A stretch of DNA of 64,000 nucleotides, taken from assembly GCF_007990265.1 (NCBI RefSeq), contig NZ_BJWH01000005.1, positions 1 through 64,000 of the forward strand. Reading direction: 5' to 3'. The position numbers were made by a program, and so were the translations under genes. Positions 24,360-33,404 of the stretch are shown here, piece after piece (positions within the stretch are counted from its first letter, which is position 1; every line of letters starts with the position of its first letter). This DNA is from Cellulomonas terrae. Its GTDB lineage: Bacteria > Actinomycetota > Actinomycetes > Actinomycetales > Cellulomonadaceae. Under the pieces are notes generated by a model. That model searched no databases. It saw only the letters and a program-made list of their open reading frames with translations, and was not told the origin of the DNA.

Positions 24360-25843
24360 CTGAGGCCTCCGAGGGCGTGCCGGACCAGGGACAGATCGGT
24401 GCCGCGCGCCCCGACGAGGCAGACCCCGACGGGAGCGGGTCCCACGCGCAGCGCGGGGACGGACAGGGCGGGCAGCCCGCCGATGCCGGCGAGCGCCGTC
24501 GTGCGCAGCGTGGCAGCACGGACCTGGTCGAGCTCGGCGGCGCTCGCGGTCCGCACCGGAGCGGGGCCGGGTGTCGTGGGCAGGACGAGGACGGCGTCGT
24601 CGACGAGCGCGCGGATCACGTCCGCGAGCCGCTCGACGGTCGACCGGGCGGATGCCTCGTCCGCCGGGGTCACCCCGCTCGCCAGCGCGAACCGCTCGCG
24701 CACGCCGGGTCCGACCGCGTCGGGGTGCGCGGTGACCCAGGCGCCGTGCGCCCGCCACGCCTCCGCGGCCTGCACGACGTGGAAGGCCTCGAACCACTCG
24801 TCGAGCGGCCCGACCTCGACCTCCTCGAGCGTCCCACCCGCCCAGGCCTGGAAGGCCTCGCGCGTCGCGGGCTCGACCAGCTGGAGCACCTCGACGGGGA
24901 CCACCCGGCGCGCGGGCAGCGGCGGGGCGTCGTCCTCGAGGCACCACGTGACCACCGCGTCCATCGTCGTGCCGTCGCGGGTCAGCCAGCCGACCGTGTC
25001 GAACGACGGCGCCAGCGGCACCATGCCCTGCCGCGGCACCAGCCCGTGCGTCGTCCGCAGCCCCCACAGACCCTGGTAGCTCGCGGGGACGCGGATCGAG
25101 CCCGCCGTGTCGCTGGCCAGCCCCACGTCCGCCTGACCGGTCGCGACCGCGGTCGCCGGACCGCTGGACGAGCCGCCCGGCAGCGCCCCCGGGACGGCGC
25201 CGTTGGCGGGCGTGCCGTAGTGCGGGTTCGCGCCCGCGATCGAGTACGCGAGCTCGTCGGTGCGGGCCAGGCCGCGCACCGACGCACCCGCCTTGAGCAG
25301 GTCGAGCACCGCCGGGGCGTGCTCGCGCTCACGGGCGGCACCCCGCAGCCACGTCGGGTTGCCGGCGCCGATCCGGTAGCCGCGGACGGCGAACAGGTCC
25401 TTGACCGCGACCCGCAGCCCGGCGAGCGGTCCCTCGAACGCCCCCTGGTACAGCGGGTCCCCGACCGTCCGCCAGACGGACCGGTCGAAGCTCGGCGTGC
25501 GGCCGGTGACGTGCGCGGCCGTGATGCGCCACCGCCCGTCGGCCAGCTGCCACACCTGCGTCTGCAGCCCGGTGCCGCCGCCCTCGTAGCGGGACGTCGC
25601 GACGATCAGCCAGCAGTCGTCGGCCAGGCGGCGGGACTCGACCCGGTCCAGCACCCGTGGCGCGATGCCGCCACGCGTGCTGCGGAAGGCGCTGATCGCG
25701 TCGTGCCCGACGAGGAGGCCGTCGCTGTCGCCGCGCAGCGTGCCCTCGCCGGGAGCGAACGCGTCGTCGAGGGCCGCGACGTCGTCGGTCGCCAGCGCGC
25801 GCTCGTAGGCGTCGAACGCGTCCTGGAGGTCGCTCGGGATCAT
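24356..25843 (-). CDS. AtzH-like domain fused to an amidase-signature hydrolase (HpxZ-HpxY-like)
   Basis: A 495-residue fusion. Residues 1-118 form a cone-shaped SnoaL/AtzH (DUF3225)-like domain (LQDAFDAYERALATDDV, LLVGHDAISAFR, WRITAAHVTGR). From about 125 the amidase-signature domain carries the catalytic Lys148-Ser225-Ser249 triad (VKDLF, PGGSSSG, DTAGS). In Klebsiella, HpxY and HpxZ are separate amidase and AtzH-like proteins acting on oxalurate. Placed just before pucG, this is a good candidate oxalurate amidohydrolase; that assignment is inference. ATGA overlaps join it to both neighbours. Confidence 0.75.
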   Translation of the reverse strand: MIPSDLQDAFDAYERALATDDVAALDDAFAPGEGTLRGDSDGLLVGHDAISAFRSTRGGIAPRVLDRVESRRLADDCWLIVATSRYEGGGTGLQTQVWQLADGRWRITAAHVTGRTPSFDRSVWRTVGDPLYQGAFEGPLAGLRVAVKDLFAVRGYRIGAGNPTWLRGAAREREHAPAVLDLLKAGASVRGLARTDELAYSIAGANPHYGTPANGAVPGALPGGSSSGPATAVATGQADVGLASDTAGSIRVPASYQGLWGLRTTHGLVPRQGMVPLAPSFDTVGWLTRDGTTMDAVVTWCLEDDAPPLPARRVVPVEVLQLVEPATREAFQAWAGGTLEEVEVGPLDEWFEAFHVVQAAEAWRAHGAWVTAHPDAVGPGVRERFALASGVTPADEASARSTVERLADVIRALVDDAVLVLPTTPGPAPVRTASAAELDQVRAATLRTTALAGIGGLPALSVPALRVGPAPVGVCLVGARGTDLSLVRHALGGLR

Positions 25844-26913
25844 CGCTCGATCGCCGCCAGGTCGGCCTTGCGGATGCGCGCGTGCGCCCCGCAGACCCGG
25901 TCGACCACCTGTGAGATGTCGATGTCGGTCGCGGCGGACAGGTACGCGTACGCCAGATGCTCGTCGAGACCCCACCGTGCCTGCAGCAGGGCCAGCGCGG
26001 CGCGGACGCACCTGCGGACGGCTTCGTCCAGGTCGGGATCCATGCCTGTCGGCACCAGGTACTCGGGCGTCTCGACGAGCGGCCCCTCGAACGGCCCGAA
26101 CCGGGCGAGCGCCTCGACCGCGGGGATCACGTCGAACCGGAGCGTGACCCGCAGGGACGCCTCCAGCGCGGTCAGCGCGACCTCGCCGTCGCCCTGCGCG
26201 TAGTGCGGGTCGCCCACGTACGCCAGCGCACCCGGGACCTGCACCGGCAGGTACAGCGTGCTGCCCACCTGGAGCAGGTTGATGTCGATGTTCCCGCCGT
26301 GCGTGCCGGGTGGCACCGAGTGCGGGCGATCGTGCCCGGCGACCGCGACGCCCATGATCCCGAGGAAGGGCGCCAGCGGGAACTCGATGACCCGCTCCCC
26401 ACCCTCGACCGCGGGAAGGCAGCCGACGCGGCCGTCCCTGACCGTCGTGAACACGCTCACGTTCTCCGGCCCCCGCGGCAGCTCACCCGGCAGCGCGCCG
26501 CGCCCGTGCCGGTTCGAGATCACGCCGTAGGGGACGCGCGGGGTCGTCTCCAGGACGGTGATCGCCAGCAGGTCGCCCGGCAGCGCGCCCGCGACGTGGA
26601 TCGGCCCGGTCACCACGTGCGGCCCGTCGTGCCCGGACCGCGTCAGGGCGGCGACGATCTCGACCGCGTCGGTGAGCACGTCGTCGGGTGCGACGCCGTG
26701 GCGCCCGAAGAACGCCAGCGGGTCGCTGCCCTGGTCGTCGAGCAGGCCCTCGTGGCTGACCGTGTCGATGGTGACCTCGGTGCCTGCCTCGACGCGGAGC
26801 ACCGGGGTGTCCGCCTCGCACGGGAGGCGGCCCCACAGGACCGTGTCCGGGGTCGACCGCAGGTAGGCGGCGGCCCGGATCTCACCCGTGCCGGGCTGCA
26901 GCGTTGCACTCAT
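25840..26913 (-). CDS. Acetamidase/formamidase family protein
   Basis: The 357-residue protein fits the FmdA/AmdA family: VEAGTEVTIDTVSHEGLLDDQG near the start, VTGPIHVAGALPGDLLAITVLE, PPGTHGGNIDINLL with family-invariant glycines and acids, and YVGDPHYAQGDGEVALTALE. Members hydrolyse short amides to release ammonia. As the first gene of the amidase-pucG-allC unit it may act on a small amide from ureide breakdown, such as oxamate or a formamide; which one is unknown. Confidence 0.8.
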   Translation of the reverse strand: MSATLQPGTGEIRAAAYLRSTPDTVLWGRLPCEADTPVLRVEAGTEVTIDTVSHEGLLDDQGSDPLAFFGRHGVAPDDVLTDAVEIVAALTRSGHDGPHVVTGPIHVAGALPGDLLAITVLETTPRVPYGVISNRHGRGALPGELPRGPENVSVFTTVRDGRVGCLPAVEGGERVIEFPLAPFLGIMGVAVAGHDRPHSVPPGTHGGNIDINLLQVGSTLYLPVQVPGALAYVGDPHYAQGDGEVALTALEASLRVTLRFDVIPAVEALARFGPFEGPLVETPEYLVPTGMDPDLDEAVRRCVRAALALLQARWGLDEHLAYAYLSAATDIDISQVVDRVCGAHARIRKADLAAIER

Positions 26914-26942
26914 CGGTCCCGCACCCCCACGATGACGCCGTG

Positions 26943-27623
26943 ATGAGAACCTGGGACGACGCACGCCGACACCTGGTGCTCATGCTGGCACTGACGTTCA
27001 CGACCGGCATCGTCGACGCCGTCGGCTTCCTCGGCCTCGACCGGGTGTTCACCGCGAACATGACCGGGAACGTGGTCATCCTCGGCATGGCGCTCGCGGG
27101 TGCCGACGACCTGCCGGTGCTCGGCCCGGCGCTCGCGCTGGTCGGCTTCCTGGCCGGCGCCGCACTCGGCGGACGCGTGCTGCGCACCGCCCCGGCCGGC
27201 TGGTCCGACCGCACGAGCGGCACGTTCGCGGCCACCGGCGTGCTCGCGGTCGGGCTCGGTGTCGGGGCGCTCGTCGCGCCCCCCGTCGAGGGCACGGTCT
27301 GGGCGCTCGTCGTCACCACGCTGCTGGCCGTCGCGATGGGGCTGCAGGCGGCGAGCGCGCGTCGGCTCGCGGTCAAGGACGTGACCACGGTCGTCGTGAC
27401 GTCGACCCTCACAGGCCTGGCCGCCGACTCCCGGCTCGCCGGAGGGGCGGGCGACGGCTGGGCGCGACGCTCGCTCGCGGTCGCGCTGATCCTCGTCGGC
27501 GCCGCGGTGGGGGCGTTGCTGCTGCACGTCGGCGGCGAGCGCGGCGTGGGCGTCGGGATGCTCGTCGCGGGCGTGCTCGCGCTGGTGGCGGCGGTCGTCG
27601 GGCACGCGCACCGCGAGGCCTGA
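26943..27623 (+). CDS. DUF1275 (YoaK-like) membrane protein
   Basis: The 226-residue protein has six hydrophobic helices. The first begins LTFTTGIVDAVGFLGLDRVFTANMTGNVV, the DUF1275/YoaK signature with its T-x-N-M-T-G-N. The function of the family is unproven. ATG 26943 directly follows an in-frame GTG at 26940, so either may serve. It lies opposite to the ureide genes, splitting them into two units: 29 bp from the formamidase start and four bases from the allB stop. Confidence 0.8.
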   Translation: MRTWDDARRHLVLMLALTFTTGIVDAVGFLGLDRVFTANMTGNVVILGMALAGADDLPVLGPALALVGFLAGAALGGRVLRTAPAGWSDRTSGTFAATGVLAVGLGVGALVAPPVEGTVWALVVTTLLAVAMGLQAASARRLAVKDVTTVVVTSTLTGLAADSRLAGGAGDGWARRSLAVALILVGAAVGALLLHVGGERGVGVGMLVAGVLALVAAVVGHAHREA

Positions 27624-27627
27624 CCGC

Positions 27628-28944
27628 TCACGCACGGGCGCGGCCCCGTCCGGGTGCCGTCACGGCCCCCTCGTGCACGACGGGCGTCCCGTGCAGCCAG
27701 ACGGTCCGCACCCCTCCCGTCAGCGTGGCGCCGTCGTAGGGCGACACGGGGTTGCGGTGCTCCAGCGCGCGCACGTCGACCACGCGCTCCTCGTCGGGTG
27801 CGAACGCGACGAGGTGCGCGGGAGCGCCTTCCTGGAGCACGCCGAGCGCGTCGAGCCCCGCGACACGGGCGGGGCCCGTGGTGAACAGGGGGAGCAGGTC
27901 GTCCAGCGCGACCCCACGGCGCCGCGCCTCCGTCCACACCACGGACAGACCCAGCTGCAGTCCCGCGATGCCGCCCCAGGACAGGCCGAAGTCGGCGTTC
28001 TTCAGGTCGGGGGTCGACGGGGAGTGGTCGGAGACGATCGCGTCGATCGTCCCGTCGAGCACGCCCGCCCACAGCAGGTCCTGGTTGCCGGCACCGCGGA
28101 TGGGCGGGCAGCACTTGAACTGCGTCGCCGCCGACGGCACGTCCTCGGCCCGCAGCGCGAGGTAGTGCGGGCACGTCTCGACCGTCAGCGGCAGGCCGTC
28201 CGCCTTCGCGGACCGGATCAGGTCGAGGGAACCGGCGTCGGACAGGTGCAGGACGTGCGCGCGGGCGCCGGTGCGACGCATCGCCTCGATCACGCGGGCG
28301 ATCGCGTGGCGCTCGCTGACCGGCGGCCGGCTGGCCAGGAAGTCGGCGTACCGCGGCCCGAGGGCACCGTCCGCGTGCAGGTCGGCGGGGTCCTCCGCGT
28401 GCACGATCAGCACGCTGCCGAGCGTGGCCACCTCCGCGAGCGCCGCCTGGAGCTGCTCGGCGTCGAGGTGCCCGAACTCGTCGACGCCCGACGGGGTGAG
28501 GAACGCCTTGAACCCGCGGACGCCCGCCGCGTGCAGCGGCCCCAGGGATCCCAGGTTGTCCGGCACCGCCCCGCCCCAGAACGCCACGTCGACGCTCAGC
28601 TTGCCGGCGGCCGCGGCCCGCTTGGCGGCGAGCGCCTCGACGGTCGTGGTGGGCGGGAGGGAGTTGAGCGGCATGTCGACGATCGTCGTGACCCCACCGG
28701 CGGCCGCGGCGCGGGTGGCCGACGCGAACCCCTCCCACGCGGTGCGACCCGGCTCGTTGACGTGCACGTGGCTGTCGACGAGACCGGGCAGCAGCACCTC
28801 GTCGTCGGCGAGCTCGACGGCCGGGGTGTCGTCGGGGGAGCCGATCGACGTGATGCGTCCGGCGGTCACCGCCACCTGAGCGGGCCGCCAGGCGTCGCCC
28901 ACCCAGGCGCGGCGGGCGCGCACGACGAGGTCAGGAGGCGTCAT
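27628..28944 (-). CDS. allB: Allantoinase
   Basis: The 438-residue amidohydrolase has the cyclic-amidase metal site: DSHVHVNEPGRT (H-x-H), GFKAFLTPSG (the Lys expected to be carboxylated), VHAEDP, HVLHLSDAG and the late SDHSPST Asp. These are the allantoinase/dihydropyrimidinase residues, and the N-E-P-G-R-T-x-W-E-G-F segment is typical of AllB. It opens the hydantoin ring of allantoin to allantoate. It sits five bases after the racemase gene. Confidence 0.92.
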   Translation of the reverse strand: MTPPDLVVRARRAWVGDAWRPAQVAVTAGRITSIGSPDDTPAVELADDEVLLPGLVDSHVHVNEPGRTAWEGFASATRAAAAGGVTTIVDMPLNSLPPTTTVEALAAKRAAAAGKLSVDVAFWGGAVPDNLGSLGPLHAAGVRGFKAFLTPSGVDEFGHLDAEQLQAALAEVATLGSVLIVHAEDPADLHADGALGPRYADFLASRPPVSERHAIARVIEAMRRTGARAHVLHLSDAGSLDLIRSAKADGLPLTVETCPHYLALRAEDVPSAATQFKCCPPIRGAGNQDLLWAGVLDGTIDAIVSDHSPSTPDLKNADFGLSWGGIAGLQLGLSVVWTEARRRGVALDDLLPLFTTGPARVAGLDALGVLQEGAPAHLVAFAPDEERVVDVRALEHRNPVSPYDGATLTGGVRTVWLHGTPVVHEGAVTAPGRGRARA

Positions 28945-28949
28945 CTGCG

Positions 28950-29696
28950 TCAGGCTACGGCCACGGGCGCGTCCGCGCGGATCTCGAAACCCGCGAGGAG
29001 ACCGGTCATCTGCTTGGCGGGCGGCGGTGCGTACTCCCCGGTCGCGGCGGGCCGGAGCCCCAGGGCGACCAGGGACTGGGCGAGCACCGTGCCCGCGGCG
29101 ACGCCGTCGACCACGGGGACGCCGACCTCGTCGCCGACCACCGCGCACAGCTCGGCCATGCCCGCGCAGCCCAGGACGACCGCGTCGGCCCCGTCCTGCT
29201 GGACCGCGCGTCGGCACTCGTCGACGAGCCGGGCGCGGGCCCCGTCGATGGCGAGGACGGGGACCTCGCACGCGCGCACGGCGACGCACGCGTCCCGGAA
29301 CCCGTACCGGTCGACCAGCTCGCGCGCCCGGCCGGTGGTGCGGCCCAGCGTGGTGACCACGGCGAACCGCCGGCCGACGAGGGACGCGGCGTGCATCGCG
29401 GCCTGGGCGATCCCGATCACCGGACCGCGCGCCAGCTCGCGTGCGGCGTCGACACCCGGGTCGCCGAAGCACGCGACCACGTAGGCGTCGACCCCCTCGG
29501 CCTCGCCGAGCGCGATCTGCTCGAGGAGGCCGGGGACGGCCAGCGCCTCCTCGTAGTGGCTCTCGATCGACGCGGGTCCCATGGTCGGCTGGACGGCGTC
29601 GACGAGGGTGCCCGGTGCCGCCACCACCCGGGCGGACCGACCGATGAGGTCGGTCATCGCCCGGGTGGTGTTGGGGTTGATGACGCGGAGGTGCAC
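28950..29696 (-). CDS. hpxA: Asp/Glu-hydantoin racemase family, probable allantoin racemase
   Basis: The 248-residue protein has the hydantoin-racemase start VINPNTT and the two catalytic cysteines in VACFGDPG and VLGCAGM. Together with allantoinase and an allantoin-type permease it is best read as allantoin racemase, interconverting the two enantiomers. A general hydantoin or aspartate racemase is the alternative. GTG 29696 begins one base after the permease TAG, so the two are co-translated. Confidence 0.83.
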   Translation of the reverse strand: MHLRVINPNTTRAMTDLIGRSARVVAAPGTLVDAVQPTMGPASIESHYEEALAVPGLLEQIALGEAEGVDAYVVACFGDPGVDAARELARGPVIGIAQAAMHAASLVGRRFAVVTTLGRTTGRARELVDRYGFRDACVAVRACEVPVLAIDGARARLVDECRRAVQQDGADAVVLGCAGMAELCAVVGDEVGVPVVDGVAAGTVLAQSLVALGLRPAATGEYAPPPAKQMTGLLAGFEIRADAPVAVA

Positions 29697-29697
29697 G

Positions 29698-31284
29698 CTA
29701 GACCTCTGCGCCGACGCCGGTGCGCTCGACCGCGGTGCCGTCCGAGACGTGCTCGTCGGACGCGTCCAGCACCGGGATCTGCGGGTTGCGCCGCTCCAGG
29801 AAGACGAAGATCCCGTAGCCGAGCCCGCAGCCGATGAACCAGCTGTAGCTCGCGATCCAGGTCACGTCGAACGCGCCCATGTCTGCGAACGCCTTGGGCA
29901 GCACCGCCGCAGCCACCGAGACGAGGCCCGCGACGAGCACGGTCGCGACGGCGTTGCGGTTGTAGCCGCCGGAGTACCAGTACCGGCCCTTCGTGGACAT
30001 CGTGAACATGTCGTCGACGTGCACGCGCTGCTTGCCGACCACGTAGTAGCCGGCGATGAGGATGCCGAACAGCGGACCGATCAGCGCCCCCAGGACCCCC
30101 AGCGTGTAGTGGATGGCGGTGGCGTTCGAGTACCAGTTCCACGGCGTCAGCAGCACCGAGCCGACGGCCGCGATCATGCCGCCCATGCGCCAGCTGATCC
30201 GCTGCGGGGAGACGTTCGAGAAGTCGAACGCGGGCGAGATGAAGTTGGCGACGATGTTGATGCCGACGGTCGCGGTGACGAACGTCAGGCCGCCCAGCAG
30301 GATCGCGAACGGGGTGTCGATCTGCTGCACCGTGTGGATCGGGTCGGTGATGAGCTCGCCGAACACGGGGACCGTCGCCGACGCGCAGATGACGGTCAGC
30401 AGCGAGAAGAACAGGAAGTTGACCGGCAGCCCCAGGAAGTTGCCCTTCTTCACCGCGCTGAAGCTCTTGCCGTACCGCGCGAAGTCGCCGAAGTTCAGCA
30501 TCGGCCCCGAGAAGTAGGACACGACCAGCGCGATCGCACCGAGCATCACGGGGATCGACGCCCAGAAGCCCATCGGCGGACCGGAGGAGAGGTTGAGGGA
30601 GATGTTGCTCCAGCCCGCCTCGGACACCAGGTAGATCGCGAGCATGATCATCACGACGTAGACCGCGGGACCGGCCCAGTCGATGAACTTGCGGATGGTC
30701 TCCATGCCCGTCCAGAACAGCGCCGCCTGCGCGACCCAGAGGATCGCGTAGGAGATCCAGCCGAGCGTCGACAGCCCGAGGAAGCCCGTCTCGAGCAGGG
30801 CCTCGGAGCCCGGGATGAACTTGAGGAAGATGATGTTGAGCGCCTCGGCCGCGAGGAACGTCTGCACCCCGTACCAGGCGACCGCGATGAGGCCGCGGAT
30901 GATGGCCGGGATGTTGGCGCCGAGCACGCCGAACACCGCGCGGTTGATGACCGGGTACGGGACACCGGTCTTCTGGCTCGGCTTGGCGACGAGGTTGCAG
31001 AAGACCTGCACGATGACGATGCCGACGATGAGCGCGACAAGCACCTGCCAGCTGGCGATGCCGAGCGCGAACAGGGAGCCGGCCGTGACGTAGCCGCCGA
31101 CGCTGTGCACGTCGGACATCCAGAACGCGAAGATGTTGTACGACGACCAGGTCTGCTTCTTCAGCGGTGCCAGGTCCTCGTTGGTGAGCCGGGGGTCGTA
31201 ACCGGGCTCGACGGTGCCGGCGCCCGGGGGCAGGCCGGCGGCCTCGACGACGTCGTTCGGCAGCTCTGTGGTCTCGGGGTTCAT
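29698..31284 (-). CDS. pucI: NCS1 family permease, probable allantoin transporter
   Basis: The 528-residue protein is a 12-helix NCS1 nucleobase:cation symporter. It opens with LTNEDLAPLKKQTWSSYNIFAFWMSDVHSVGGY, the family start with the substrate-contacting helix, then PVINRAVFGVLGANIPAIIRG and WNWYSNATAIHYTLG. Its place at the head of the racemase-allantoinase unit supports allantoin uptake; uracil or purine uptake is the alternative. GAGGA sits seven bases before ATG 31284. Confidence 0.85.
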   Translation of the reverse strand: MNPETTELPNDVVEAAGLPPGAGTVEPGYDPRLTNEDLAPLKKQTWSSYNIFAFWMSDVHSVGGYVTAGSLFALGIASWQVLVALIVGIVIVQVFCNLVAKPSQKTGVPYPVINRAVFGVLGANIPAIIRGLIAVAWYGVQTFLAAEALNIIFLKFIPGSEALLETGFLGLSTLGWISYAILWVAQAALFWTGMETIRKFIDWAGPAVYVVMIMLAIYLVSEAGWSNISLNLSSGPPMGFWASIPVMLGAIALVVSYFSGPMLNFGDFARYGKSFSAVKKGNFLGLPVNFLFFSLLTVICASATVPVFGELITDPIHTVQQIDTPFAILLGGLTFVTATVGINIVANFISPAFDFSNVSPQRISWRMGGMIAAVGSVLLTPWNWYSNATAIHYTLGVLGALIGPLFGILIAGYYVVGKQRVHVDDMFTMSTKGRYWYSGGYNRNAVATVLVAGLVSVAAAVLPKAFADMGAFDVTWIASYSWFIGCGLGYGIFVFLERRNPQIPVLDASDEHVSDGTAVERTGVGAEV

Positions 31285-31487
31285 GGGTGGTCCTCACGCG
31301 GGGAGAGTCGTGGTGGGGGTTCGTGCGAACCGGTCGCCGGCGTCCCGACGAGCTCTGTCCGTCTGTGTCCGTCATCCCGTACGGTGAAGCGATCGCTGAA
31401 CGCCTGTGAATCTATGACTTCACAACCTGCTGTCGGTTTCCGGTTTGTGAACTTTGGGCTTCAGTCCTGAGTCGTGAGGAGACTGTC
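31285..31487. promoter_or_regulatory. Divergent control region of the permease and XRE-cupin genes
   Basis: This 203-bp region holds a perfect-armed palindrome, TGTGAA tctatgac TTCACA, at 31405-31424, and further GTGAA/TTCA half-sites to either side (31383-31389, 31444-31452, 31460-31465). It is the likely binding site of the XRE-cupin regulator encoded to its right, controlling ureide uptake genes on one side and itself on the other. Confidence 0.5.
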
Positions 31488-32108
31488 GTGACCGCGGTGG
31501 ACGATGCCGGACGGCTTCTCGACGCGTTCGACGCCGAGCAGCTCGGCGCCCGCCTGCGCCAGCTGCGCGAGGAGCGCGGACTGACCCTGCGCGAGGTCGG
31601 CCGGCGCGTCGGCATCTCCACCAGCGCGGTCTCCCAGATCGAGCGCGGCGTGCTGCGCCCGTCGGTGAACCGGCTCTTCGCGCTCGTCACCGCGCTCGAC
31701 GCGAGCCTCGTCGACGTCTTCGGCGGGCCGTCGGTCGTCGCGCCCCAGCCGGTCGCCGACGGCTACGTCGTGCGCCGAGCCGTCGAGGCCGACGTCGTCC
31801 GCCTCGCGGGCGGGGTCGTCTTCCGGCGCCTGTCGCCCGGACCGTCACGCGACGTCGACTTCTTCGAGTCCACGTACCCGCCCGGCTCCACCGGCGCCGA
31901 GCAGAACGAGCTCCTCACGCACGTCGGCTACGAGATCGGCACCGTGTCGCAGGGCGAGCTGACCATCGACTTCCCCGACGAGCGCGTCGTCCTCCGCGCC
32001 GGCGACACCGTCTCCTACGCGTGCGGGACCCCGCACCGGCTCAGCAACCAGACCGACGGCGTCACCGTCGCGACGTGGGTGATCGTGCACCCCGACCGGA
32101 CGTCCTGA
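31488..32108 (+). CDS. XRE-family regulator with C-terminal cupin sensor
   Basis: The 206-residue protein has an HTH_3 domain at residues 20-75 (LGARLRQLREERGLTLREVGRRVGISTSAVSQIERG) and a C-terminal cupin (GYEIGTVSQGELTIDFPDERVVLRAGDTVSY, then G-x-P-H-R). This is the PuuR/SinR-cupin class, usually controlling adjacent catabolic genes with a small effector in the cupin. GTG 31488 has GAGGAG six bases upstream. Being divergent from the permease gene makes it the likely ureide regulator. Confidence 0.85.
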   Translation: MTAVDDAGRLLDAFDAEQLGARLRQLREERGLTLREVGRRVGISTSAVSQIERGVLRPSVNRLFALVTALDASLVDVFGGPSVVAPQPVADGYVVRRAVEADVVRLAGGVVFRRLSPGPSRDVDFFESTYPPGSTGAEQNELLTHVGYEIGTVSQGELTIDFPDERVVLRAGDTVSYACGTPHRLSNQTDGVTVATWVIVHPDRTS

Positions 32109-32114
32109 GCGTGC

Positions 32115-32150
32115 GTCGAGGGGCCGGGCGGCGTCGCCCGACCCCTCGAC
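32115..32150. terminator. Bidirectional terminator between convergent genes
   Basis: The arms GTCGAGGGG and CCCCTCGAC (32115-32123, 32142-32150) and the inner arms GGGCG/CGCCC form a two-part stem with a 2x2 internal loop and a four-base apical loop. It lies between the stops of the XRE-cupin gene and the convergent beta-propeller gene. Confidence 0.7.
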
Positions 32151-32157
32151 GGGACGG

Positions 32158-33138
32158 TCAGCGGTGGCCGTGCCGCTTGTCGAGGTCCACCGTCCAGACC
32201 TCGCCACCGAGCGTGACGACGTAGGCCGTGCCGCGGATGACCTGGAACGAGACCGGCTGGTTGAGCCCGTCGGCCAGGAGCTCGAGCGATCCGTGCCGGC
32301 CGACCTTCAGCAGCTGGCCGGTGTACGGCGACGCGGGCGAGCCCTCGTCCCCACCCGTCCAGACGCCCTGCGCGAGCGCGTACAGCCGGTGGTCCCGCCC
32401 GGCCTGGACGTCGATCATCAGCGGAGCGCCCGAGGCGACCTCGGTCGCGGAGTCCGACCACGGCCCGAACGAGACGATCTTGCCGTTCTCCGGCAGGTGG
32501 GGGACCGGCCCCGACTCCGTCATGTAGACCTTGCGCCCGTCGACGGCGATCCCGGTCGGGACGATGTTCCCGAAGGCGATGCGCACCGAGATCGAGCCGT
32601 CGAGACCCACCCGGTACACGCGGTTGTGGTGGCCGTCGGTGACCAGGAAACCGCCCTTGTACGGCACGAACGCGTACTGCACCCCCGTCTCGACGAAGAA
32701 GCTCGTGGCCGGCGGGTTGTCCTGGGCGAACGTGCCGAGGTCCGCGAGGAGCGTGACGGTGGTCGGCCCGTCCACCCGGTAGATGCCGTTGACGCCCGTG
32801 CCGCCGACCTCGGGGGTCACGAACGTGACCAGCACGTACGCCGTGCGGCCGACGAACGCCACGTCGGTGACGCCAGCCCCGTTGTTCGTCGGCAGACCGC
32901 TGACGAACGGTGTCACCGCGCCTGTGCGGGGGTCGATCCGGGAGACCGCCCCGGCGACCGGTTCGGTGACGTACAGGGCGCCGTCCGGGCCGACCGTGCT
33001 TCCCCAGCCACCGGACAGGCCGCTGACCAGGAGCCGAGGCTCCCCGCCGGGCGACGGACGGTGCGCGCTCGCGGTGGACGGCGCGAGCACCAGCAGCAGG
33101 ACTGCGGACAACAGGACAAGAACTCGTCGGGGACCCAT
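32158..33138 (-). CDS. Secreted ScyD/ScyE-family beta-propeller protein
   Basis: The 326-residue protein has a Sec signal peptide (RRVLVLLSAVLLLVLAPSTASA) followed by repeats of the type WGSTVGPDGALYVTEPVAGAVSRIDPRTG and VYRVGLDGSISVRIAFGNIVPTGIAVDG, consistent with a six-bladed NHL/SMP-like propeller annotated as ScyD/ScyE family. No catalytic residues are evident; ligand unknown. GGAGGGG precedes ATG 33138. Confidence 0.75.
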   Translation of the reverse strand: MGPRRVLVLLSAVLLLVLAPSTASAHRPSPGGEPRLLVSGLSGGWGSTVGPDGALYVTEPVAGAVSRIDPRTGAVTPFVSGLPTNNGAGVTDVAFVGRTAYVLVTFVTPEVGGTGVNGIYRVDGPTTVTLLADLGTFAQDNPPATSFFVETGVQYAFVPYKGGFLVTDGHHNRVYRVGLDGSISVRIAFGNIVPTGIAVDGRKVYMTESGPVPHLPENGKIVSFGPWSDSATEVASGAPLMIDVQAGRDHRLYALAQGVWTGGDEGSPASPYTGQLLKVGRHGSLELLADGLNQPVSFQVIRGTAYVVTLGGEVWTVDLDKRHGHR

Positions 33139-33404
33139 AGGACCCCTCCCCTCGACAACTTCCCGGAACTCGTGCGTGTCGGGGTTGCGGGGGCAGCGGC
33201 GACGTCGCCCCTGCGCGCCCGGGATGCTCCTTCGGTGCCCATCGAAACTAGACCTGGAGGCGGTCGGGAGAAATGACCCGAGGCAACCGCTCGACGCGGT
33301 CGGGCACCACCGGCCGCGGACAGGGGACCGGTCGACCCTAGGCTGGACGGGACGAGGCGCGTCGGGAGACTCGAGGCGGGCGCGCCCAGGACACGGGAGT
33401 CCGG

